Part shown: positions 42,592-49,178 of the stretch, one piece after another
Layout of the letters: each line of letters starts with the position of its first letter
Numbering within the stretch: position 1 is the first letter of the stretch
Source of the DNA: an uncultured Solobacterium sp.
Lineage (GTDB): Bacteria > Bacillota_I > Bacilli_A > Erysipelotrichales > Erysipelotrichaceae
Length of the DNA stretch: 49,178 nt
Direction of reading: 5' to 3'
NCBI GenBank assembly: GCA_900543035.1
Contig: UQPV01000014.1
Span: forward strand, 1 to 49,178
The notes under the pieces: generated by a model
Seen by the model: the letters and a program-made list of their open reading frames with translations, nothing else
The model's database searches: none
What the model was told of the DNA's origin: nothing
Position numbers and translations under genes: made by a program

Positions 42592-42885
42592 ATGAGTCTG
42601 GAAGATCTGCTTGAGGACCGATTTATCCAGCTGACGATTTATCTGCAGCTGAGCAGGCTCCAGAGAGAGCAGCTGTCCTCTTTAACATATCAACATCTGG
42701 AGGATACGCTTAAAGGACTGATCTGGAAGAAACAGGTTCCGCTGACGCTGCATGAAGCCGTGGATGACATCCTGAAGCTGAAAGTCGGGGAAATCGTCGC
42801 CTATCTCACCAGACAGGTGATCGTGCAGTGCAAGACTGCCGACGTGGATGAGGTGTATCGCAAGATTGGAGGATTGAATGAATGA
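42592..42885 (+). CDS. comN: Post-transcriptional regulator ComN (YrzD)
   Basis: A 97-residue protein of the ComN/YrzD family: FIQLTIYLQLSRLQREQLSS, then LTYQHLEDTLKGLIWKKQVP and VDDILKLKVGEIVAYLTRQVI. In Bacillus it regulates comE mRNA and shares the locus with secDF. ATG 42592 has AAGGAGG 6 nt upstream (42579-42585); GTG 42586 overlaps that site. It overlaps secDF by 4 nt (ATGA). Competence genes are not in this window, so the role here is inferred. Confidence 0.8.
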   Translation: MSLEDLLEDRFIQLTIYLQLSRLQREQLSSLTYQHLEDTLKGLIWKKQVPLTLHEAVDDILKLKVGEIVAYLTRQVIVQCKTADVDEVYRKIGGLNE

Positions 42886-45158
42886 AGAAATCACGACTAA
42901 TCGTGTTTGGGATCTGCGTGATCACGATTCTTACGATGATTGTAACGCTCGCTCCGAGCATCCGCAACGGCATGACGCTGGGGCTGGATCTTCAGGGCGG
43001 ATTTGAAATTCTGTATGAGGTTTCGCCGCTGGACGGTCAGGACATGCCTGAGATGTCTTCGGTGGTCTCCTCGGTTCGCAAACGTGTGGACGTGCTCGGT
43101 GTCAACGAGCCAGAGATCACAGTGGAAGGCGACAACCGCATCCGCGTGCAGCTGGCCGGTGTAGATAACCCGGAACAGGCAAGACGGATCATCTCTTCCA
43201 CGGCAAATCTGACATTCCGCGATGTCAATGATAACTTACTGATGGACGCGACCGTGCTGGAAGAAGGCGGCGCCAGCGTTGCGCAGGATCAGTATGGCAA
43301 CTATGTGGTCAACCTGAATCTGAGCGATTCGAACACATTCTATCAGGTGACTTCCCAGGTGGCCGCGATGGGCAGCGGTCAGAACCTGATGGTCGCCTGG
43401 CTGGATTATGAAGAAGGGGAATCATATGCAGCTGAGTCCCGCAAGGAAGATCCGGCCTACATCTCCGCTGCCACGATTTCTGAGGGAATCAATGGCGACA
43501 GCGCGCAGATCAGCGGAAACTTTACGCTGGAAAGCGCTACCGAACTGGCAGATCTGATCAATTCCGGATCTCTGCCGGTACAGATGACCGAGATCTATTC
43601 TGATGTCGTTTCTGCGGATTACGGTATGGATGCATTCTCATCCACGATGCTGGCCGGCGCGATCGGCGTGGCCGCGGTCATGTTGTTCATGATCTGCGTC
43701 TACCGCCTGCCGGGCGTCATCTCCGCGATCACGCTTGCCGTATACATCTTCGTCGTATTCCTGCTGTACAATGCCATGGGCGCGGTATTCACGCTGTCCG
43801 GCATTGCGGCGCTCGTGCTCGGTGTCGGCATGGCGGTCGACTCCAACATCCTGACCTTTGAGCGCATCAAGGAATCCATGTATGCCGGCCGCAGCGTCAA
43901 GACGGCCTTCCGCGAAGGATCCAAGGACTCCTTCCGCACGATCGTCGACGCGCAGCTGACCACGTTCATCTCCGCGCTCATCCTGTATATCTTCGGTACG
44001 GGCAGCGTGAAGGGCTTCGCGACGATGCTCATCGTCTCTACGATCACCACGCTGCTGCTGATCGTGTTCATCGTCCGCTTCCTGCTGGGCTTGCTGGTCA
44101 ACAGCGGTTATCTGGACGAGCGCTATGAGCTCTTCGGCGTCAAGAAGAGCGATGTCCCAGATGTCTCTAAAGGCGAGGAACGCCGCAAGTTCACGAAGTT
44201 CAAGGGCTTCGACTTTGTCGGCAAGGCAAAGTACTTCATCTGCACGTCATTGGCCATCCTGGTGATCTCCATCGTCTGCATGGGCGTCAACGGCTTCAGC
44301 GGCAACGGAGTCATGAACCTGGGCATCGACTTCACCAGCGGTACGACGCTGACCATCCAGAGCGATGCGGCGATCGATCAGGATACGCTGGAATCTCAGT
44401 TGGAAGAGCTCGGCCTTGATCCTTCCAGCGTGAAGATCAACGGTTCGGAAAGCAATATCGCCAGCGTCTATCTGAAGGATGCCGTCGATGCGGATACGAT
44501 GAGCACCGTCAAGGCAAGCCTGCAGGAGACGTATGGTCATGAGGTAACGGACAACACCGTTACGCCGGTCATCGGCCAGGAGCTGGTGCGCAATGCCGTG
44601 ATCATCTCCGTGCTGGCCTGGATCGGTATCCTGATCTATATGAGCGTGCGCTTCAAGTGGGACTATGCGCTCTCTGCCATCGTGGCACTGATCCATGACG
44701 TGCTGATCATCCTGGCCTTCTGCGCCATCTTCCGTCTGGAGATCAATACGGAGATCGTTGCGGTGCTGCTCACCATCATCGGTTACTCCGTCAATAACTC
44801 CATCGTCGTCTTCGACCGTATCCGTGACCGTGTGCGCGCACACCGCGGACGCATCACGAAGGAAGAATACCGTGAGCTCGTCAATGAAGCCATCCAGGCG
44901 ACCTGCACGCGTTCGGTATTCTCGACGCTGACGACGATGCTTCCGGTCATCTTCTTGCTGTTCATGGGAAGCGGCGCCATCTTCGTCTTCAACCTGACGC
45001 TGCTGATCGGCCTGATCGCCGGCGCCGGCTCTTCGCTGTTCATCGCTGCTCAGCTCTGGTATCATCTGCGCCTGCGTGAAAAGCCGAAGAAGGTCAAGAA
45101 GGTCAAGCGTTCCAAGAAGGAACTCGATGAAATGATCGTTCCGGGCGTGAACGACTAA
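42882..45158 (+). CDS. secDF: Fused protein translocase SecDF
   Basis: A 758-residue fusion of SecD and SecF (single gene, as in Bacillus), which uses the proton gradient to help Sec export. The SecD part covers about 1-430 (LGLDLQGGFEILYEV near the N-terminus, GVGMAVDSNILTFERI) and SecF about 440-758 (FTSGTTLTIQ, GYSVNNSIVVFDRIRD). Twelve helices are expected. The ATG overlaps comN. The yajC partner is not next to it. A strong hairpin follows. Confidence 0.96.
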   Translation: MKKSRLIVFGICVITILTMIVTLAPSIRNGMTLGLDLQGGFEILYEVSPLDGQDMPEMSSVVSSVRKRVDVLGVNEPEITVEGDNRIRVQLAGVDNPEQARRIISSTANLTFRDVNDNLLMDATVLEEGGASVAQDQYGNYVVNLNLSDSNTFYQVTSQVAAMGSGQNLMVAWLDYEEGESYAAESRKEDPAYISAATISEGINGDSAQISGNFTLESATELADLINSGSLPVQMTEIYSDVVSADYGMDAFSSTMLAGAIGVAAVMLFMICVYRLPGVISAITLAVYIFVVFLLYNAMGAVFTLSGIAALVLGVGMAVDSNILTFERIKESMYAGRSVKTAFREGSKDSFRTIVDAQLTTFISALILYIFGTGSVKGFATMLIVSTITTLLLIVFIVRFLLGLLVNSGYLDERYELFGVKKSDVPDVSKGEERRKFTKFKGFDFVGKAKYFICTSLAILVISIVCMGVNGFSGNGVMNLGIDFTSGTTLTIQSDAAIDQDTLESQLEELGLDPSSVKINGSESNIASVYLKDAVDADTMSTVKASLQETYGHEVTDNTVTPVIGQELVRNAVIISVLAWIGILIYMSVRFKWDYALSAIVALIHDVLIILAFCAIFRLEINTEIVAVLLTIIGYSVNNSIVVFDRIRDRVRAHRGRITKEEYRELVNEAIQATCTRSVFSTLTTMLPVIFLLFMGSGAIFVFNLTLLIGLIAGAGSSLFIAAQLWYHLRLREKPKKVKKVKRSKKELDEMIVPGVND

Positions 45159-45169
45159 TATCAACCAAG

Positions 45170-45195
45170 AACGCAGGCAGGAAACTGCCTGCGTT
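45170..45195 (+). terminator. Strong hairpin between secDF and recJ
   Basis: An 11-bp perfect stem AACGCAGGCAG (45170-45180) and CTGCCTGCGTT (45185-45195) with a GAAA tetraloop. The T run after it is short, so it may only partly terminate, allowing some recJ read-through. Confidence 0.65.
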
Positions 45196-45214
45196 GTGTT
45201 ATCAGGAGGAAACT

Positions 45215-46825
45215 ATGAAGATTACCGAAATCGATCCCATGCGGGAAGAGGAGCTCATGCGGCGTCATCAGCTGAGCCGGCTGTGCGCCAGGGTGCTGGC
45301 AGAGCATGATCTTCCTCAGGAAGATCTGGACGCATTGTTTCAGCCGCCCGTCCTCTGTGATCCATTTACTGCACAAGGCATGGGAGAAGTCGCTGCGCGT
45401 ATCCGAACTGCCAAGGCGCGCCAGGAAAAGGTGATGGTCTGCGGCGACTATGATGCGGATGGCATCTGTGCGACGGCGATCATGGTGGATGCGCTGAGGC
45501 GCTTCGGCATCGAATGCGGCTTTTACATCCCCAACCGCTTCAGCGAGGGATACGGGCTTCACGCGCACACGGTGGAGCTGGCTGCCCAGAGGCAGTATGC
45601 TTTGCTCATCACCGTGGACAACGGCGTGCGCGCGCATGAGGCACTGCAGAAAGCGGAGGAACTGGGCATCGACGTCATCGTCACGGACCATCATGCCATC
45701 GATGAAGCCCAGCCTCCTCAGTGTGCGGCTCTTCTGCATCCGTTCTTGATGGGCGAGCCCTTCGACACGCTGAGCGGGGCAGGCGTCGCCCTGGAAGTCA
45801 GCCGGGCGCTGGGCACGGCGAATGAGCGGCAGATCGTGCTGGCCGGCATCGCTGCCATCGGCGATGTCATGGCGATGCGCAAGGAGACAAGGGCCATCGT
45901 CAGACAGTGCATCGCCATCCTGAATGAGAAAAAAGTGCGCTGCATCCAGCTGCTGGCCAATGACAGCTCTCCCTGGGATGAGACGAAGATCGCTTTCCAG
46001 GTCGTCCCCAAGCTTAACGTGACCGGCAGGCTGGCAGATAAGGCCAACGCGAACAATACGGTGCGCTACCTGCTCTCAGACAATGGCGCATTGCTCATGA
46101 ACATGGCTGCGCAGATCAGCGATCTCAATACGCTGCGCAAGACGATGAGCGAGCAGATGAGCCAGACGGCGCTGGAAAAAGCAGATCGCTCCCGGGCCTT
46201 TCTGGTCATCTGTGATCCTTCTTTCCATGAAGGCATCGTCGGTCTGGTGGCCGGCAAGCTGTGCGAGCAGCTGGGAAAGCCATGCATGGTGCTGGCGGAA
46301 AAAGGCGCGCAGTGCCGCGGCAGCATCCGCGCCCCCAAAGGGATGGATCTGAGCACCTTCTTTGACGGTCTGGACTGTCTGAGCGAGTATGGCGGCCATG
46401 CCCAGGCAGCCGGCATCGGCTTTGCGATGATCGATCTGCCAAAGGTCATGCGATATGTCGAGCAAAAGATGCGAAAGACCCCGCTGCAGGAGCAGACGGA
46501 ACAAGCGGCCATTGCGGTCAGCGAAGATATGCTCACGCTCAGAGAGGTCAGCTCGCTGGATGCGCTCAGGCCCTTTGGCAACGGCTTTGAAGAACCGCTC
46601 TTCTGCATCGCACATCCCCAGATCGTCGATTCCCGGACGCTGAGCAACAATAAGCATATGAAATGGCGCACGGCCTCCGGCATGGAGCTGCTTTACTTCA
46701 ATCCCGGCGCCCGCATGCAGGAGCTCAAGAACGGTGATTTCGACACCTTTGTCGGCACCATCGGCATCAACAGCTTCAGGGGCAGACGCACGGTGAACGT
46801 CATCGTCAAAGATGTCGTCAAATGA
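45215..46825 (+). CDS. recJ: Single-stranded-DNA exonuclease RecJ
   Basis: A 536-residue 5'-3' ssDNA exonuclease of the DHH family. Motifs: CGDYDADGICA, PNRFSEGYG, ITVDNGV, VTDHHAIDE (the DHH motif), SGAGVALE, and C-terminal DHHA1 GGHAQAAGIGF. ATG 45215 has AGGAGG upstream; the frame extends earlier but through the hairpin. RecJ is usually 560-780 residues; this one lacks the long C-terminal extension seen in Bacillus. Follows secDF as in Bacillus. Confidence 0.93.
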   Translation: MKITEIDPMREEELMRRHQLSRLCARVLAEHDLPQEDLDALFQPPVLCDPFTAQGMGEVAARIRTAKARQEKVMVCGDYDADGICATAIMVDALRRFGIECGFYIPNRFSEGYGLHAHTVELAAQRQYALLITVDNGVRAHEALQKAEELGIDVIVTDHHAIDEAQPPQCAALLHPFLMGEPFDTLSGAGVALEVSRALGTANERQIVLAGIAAIGDVMAMRKETRAIVRQCIAILNEKKVRCIQLLANDSSPWDETKIAFQVVPKLNVTGRLADKANANNTVRYLLSDNGALLMNMAAQISDLNTLRKTMSEQMSQTALEKADRSRAFLVICDPSFHEGIVGLVAGKLCEQLGKPCMVLAEKGAQCRGSIRAPKGMDLSTFFDGLDCLSEYGGHAQAAGIGFAMIDLPKVMRYVEQKMRKTPLQEQTEQAAIAVSEDMLTLREVSSLDALRPFGNGFEEPLFCIAHPQIVDSRTLSNNKHMKWRTASGMELLYFNPGARMQELKNGDFDTFVGTIGINSFRGRRTVNVIVKDVVK

Positions 46826-46830
46826 TCATT

Positions 46831-46864
46831 ACGGTGAAGACTGAGCGGTCTTCATCGTTTTTTA
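46831..46864 (+). terminator. Terminator after recJ
   Basis: ACGGTGAAGAC (46831-46841) pairs with GTCTTCATCGT (46848-46858, one G-U pair), followed by TTTTTT. Confidence 0.9.
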
Positions 46865-46917
46865 ATTGCCGCTGAAAGCGCTATCCTTGCGGTTGGTGTA
46901 GAAATCCCCCTTTTCCT

Positions 46918-46945
46918 TTGCCGATTATGATATATAAGAGATAAT
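46918..46945 (+). promoter_or_regulatory. Promoter of the surface protein gene
   Basis: TTGCCG (46918-46923), 16 bp, GATAAT (46940-46945), 44 bp before the ATG, in an AT-rich gap. Confidence 0.55.
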
Positions 46946-46989
46946 GGGAAGTTTAACATATTAAATCGAAAAAGAGAGGGAGAAAAGAC

Positions 46990-49178
46990 ATGAAAAGAAT
47001 GCTGTCGTTGATATTGGCCGTGTCCATGATGGTCACTCAATACCCGATTTCTACATTTGCCGCTCCGCAGAATACAATAGAGGGAGAGACAACCGAAATA
47101 ACTGCAGATCAGGATGACTTTCAAATAGAAGATGGTATACTGATCAAATACCTTGGTGAAGGCGGAGAGGTAGTGATCCCAGAAGGAGTAACCGCGATCG
47201 GATCATCTGCATTCCAGAACTGCACGACATTGACGAAGGTAACAATGTCAGATAGTGTTGAAATGATTGGTATAAATGCATTCAACGGATGTACAGCTTT
47301 AGAAGAAGTGATTTTTTCAGATGCACTCATTTCTATAGGAGATAACGCATTTAGAGAATGTACGAGCTTAAAGGGAATAGAATTTCCAACAGGATTGAAA
47401 ACGATCGGAAGCAATGCATTTTACCAATGCACAGGAATGACAGGAGATCTGATCATCCCAGACAGCGTGACATCTTTAGGATCGTCTGCTTTCTATCAAT
47501 GTACATCTCTTGACGGTGAATTAAAGCTGTCAGCATCATTGACATCCATATCAGATCGTACGTTTTATCAATGTAGAAAGCTGACCGGAGATCTGATCAT
47601 ACCGGAAGGGGTAACGAGCATAGGCAGCAGGGCTTTTTGCCAATGTGCGGGATTCAACGGAAGGATCGAACTTCCAGATACATTACAAAGGATAAATTAT
47701 AATGCGTTTGACGGTTGTAAGAATATAGTTGGGGAACTGGTGATCCCTGATCAGGTTTCAAGTTTGCCAACGGAAGCATTTCAGAATATGAGCGGCATCA
47801 CGAGCATCATATTCGGAGAAGGATTCATACAGCATGGAGATTCTACATTTGATGGTTGTACAAATGTGAGCGAGATCACGTTCATGAGTCCAGAACCCGC
47901 GAAGATCAACGGTAGTTTATACAACCCATTTTCAAGTATGAGCAAGCTGGAGACGGTGTATGTGCCAGGTGAATCATATGATGCATATGTCTCTGCTTAT
48001 TCTAAATATGTTGGAGATTCTGTTCAATTTTCTTCAGATTATTTGAATCCTCGTGTGCCTAATTTTGATATTTCTCAATTATATAGTCATTCTGTTGTAT
48101 TAAAATGGAGTGCGCATCTGAATGATCAAGTAATCGGATATATTGTTTATCGTGACGGTGAGGAGATTGGAAGAACAACCGAGCTGACTTATACTGATCG
48201 TAATCTGGAGACGAATCAGACTTACCAATATACTGTGTGTGGTTATACGGAAAATGGTAATCTGACCGGTGCAGGAGAAATTTCAGTTACGCCTAAGAAT
48301 CCAGAAGTCATCAGTATTGAAACTGGTCATAGTTTGAATAAGGTAAGTGATGAGAATTCTACGCTTACGATCGTGATGGACAATAATGATAATCATGAGC
48401 CATTTGAGGGGAAAACAAACAGCGCAAAATTGTATTATGTCGTTGATCATGAACGTCTATATCTTGGTGATGCACAATTCCGCTATATCTCCGGCAAATA
48501 TGCTACGTATACTTTTGATTGGGATATTACTGCATTTGAAGATGGTGAATATGTTCTTGTATTCGTATTTGAAGATGTTGATGGCGCAGTAACTGAAATG
48601 AGAAAAACTGTTTCTATCGATCGAAGCAGACCAGGAAAGATCGTTGGGGTTTCTGCGGTCAGCGATGTAAATGGCATATTCCTCAGCTGGGCAATCTCTG
48701 GTGAAGTGGATACCGAGACATATCGGATTTACCGACGAGCTGCGGGAGAAGAACAGTATCGCTTACTGAAAGAAATCAGTGGAAGAGATATTCTTGCGTA
48801 TACCGATACAAGTGTAGAAGCCGATCAGACATATTATTACTATGTTGTCGGTGTCAATGAATTCGGTCGGGAGGGCGAGCCATCTGATGTAGTTGGTGCT
48901 ACATTGGCTGATGATACAGAGGCTCCGGTCGTAACAAAGATCACACCTGCAAATTCATCTTATCTTTCGGGACAGGTAAACTTTACGGTCAGTGCGCAAG
49001 ATAATGTGTCTGTGACAAAAACGGCGCTGTTCTATTCGATCGATGATGGCGAGTCGTGGAAGCTGATCGGTGAAGCAAACGCTTCAGGGAAGATTCAATT
49101 TGATTCAACTCAGCTTGCAGATGGAAAAATTCGTATCAAAGGCGTAGCCTATGATGCTGTCGGAAACGAAAGCTCTCC
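46990..49178 (+). CDS. BspA-like leucine-rich-repeat / fibronectin surface protein (partial)
   Basis: Open for 729 codons to the window edge, so incomplete. A signal peptide (MKRMLSLILAVSMMVTQYP, about 1-25) is followed by LRR_5/BspA-type repeats (about 50-310), each with a pattern such as IPDSVTSLGSSAFYQCTSLDG. Fibronectin type III-like domains follow at about 357-436 and 550-640, and an Ig-like segment (EAPVVTKITPANSSYLSGQV) at the end. BspA-like proteins bind host matrix; here adhesion is inferred. ATG 46990 follows GAGAGGGAGAAAAGAC. The gene is visibly more AT-rich than its neighbours, with A/T-ending codons, which suggests transfer or a different evolutionary rate. Confidence 0.88.
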   Translation, partial: MKRMLSLILAVSMMVTQYPISTFAAPQNTIEGETTEITADQDDFQIEDGILIKYLGEGGEVVIPEGVTAIGSSAFQNCTTLTKVTMSDSVEMIGINAFNGCTALEEVIFSDALISIGDNAFRECTSLKGIEFPTGLKTIGSNAFYQCTGMTGDLIIPDSVTSLGSSAFYQCTSLDGELKLSASLTSISDRTFYQCRKLTGDLIIPEGVTSIGSRAFCQCAGFNGRIELPDTLQRINYNAFDGCKNIVGELVIPDQVSSLPTEAFQNMSGITSIIFGEGFIQHGDSTFDGCTNVSEITFMSPEPAKINGSLYNPFSSMSKLETVYVPGESYDAYVSAYSKYVGDSVQFSSDYLNPRVPNFDISQLYSHSVVLKWSAHLNDQVIGYIVYRDGEEIGRTTELTYTDRNLETNQTYQYTVCGYTENGNLTGAGEISVTPKNPEVISIETGHSLNKVSDENSTLTIVMDNNDNHEPFEGKTNSAKLYYVVDHERLYLGDAQFRYISGKYATYTFDWDITAFEDGEYVLVFVFEDVDGAVTEMRKTVSIDRSRPGKIVGVSAVSDVNGIFLSWAISGEVDTETYRIYRRAAGEEQYRLLKEISGRDILAYTDTSVEADQTYYYYVVGVNEFGREGEPSDVVGATLADDTEAPVVTKITPANSSYLSGQVNFTVSAQDNVSVTKTALFYSIDDGESWKLIGEANASGKIQFDSTQLADGKIRIKGVAYDAVGNESS

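Noticed and set aside
1..49178. CRISPR arrays, tRNA, rRNA, insertion sequences, att sites
   Set aside because: No regularly spaced repeats, no transposase-like frames, no recognisable RNA gene and no long direct repeats were seen; xerC here is the housekeeping enzyme.

Overview
The window looks like the chromosome of a moderately GC-rich Firmicute, most likely an Erysipelotrichia-type gut bacterium. The phylum call is firm. The class call is inference from gene order, the short Smc and the mix of Bacillus-like synteny blocks. Nearly everything is housekeeping DNA. No rRNA, tRNA, CRISPR array, prophage or insertion sequence was seen.

Layout. Positions 1-937 are a patchwork of broken genes: an RNHCP-domain fragment, an ORF that joins the N-terminus of an MBL-fold protein to the C-terminus of NrdG, and then trmFO without its N-terminal half. 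This reads as an assembly chimera or a rearranged end. Positions 938-9710 carry the classic block trmFO-xerC / rpsB-tsf / pyrH-frr / uppS-cdsA-dxr-rseP (translation plus isoprenoid, phospholipid and membrane-protease functions). Next come a LysR regulator, a convergent hemolysin III-like membrane protein, smc-ftsY-ylxM, ackA-nrnA with a coupled membrane protein of unknown family, and dnaE. Positions 22.9-25.7 kb are accessory: a small membrane protein, a decayed stretch with at least one glycosidase remnant, an AI-2E-family transporter and a flavin-reductase-like protein. Positions 25.8-28.2 kb are rplU-prp-rpmA-obgE with an L21-type leader.

Positions 28.2-38.5 kb are the most individual part. 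They hold VanZ-like, VanH/D-LDH-like and VanY-like genes near an AEC transporter, an SDR coupled to a PepSY lipoprotein, a divergent XRE regulator / membrane Ser-Thr kinase pair followed by two small proteins, then nudC, a second D-LDH-like dehydrogenase and exonuclease III. Positions 38.5-46.8 kb match the Bacillus subtilis order ruvA-ruvB-(yrzE)-(yrbG)-spoVB-comN-secDF-recJ, without queA, tgt and yajC. At about 46.9 kb the composition shifts to AT-rich, and the window ends inside a large BspA-like leucine-rich-repeat / fibronectin surface protein.

Most genes sit in short operons with 1-8 nt overlaps or direct abutment, strong AGGAGG-type ribosome sites, intrinsic terminators (several bidirectional) and sigma-A promoters, often of the extended -10 type.
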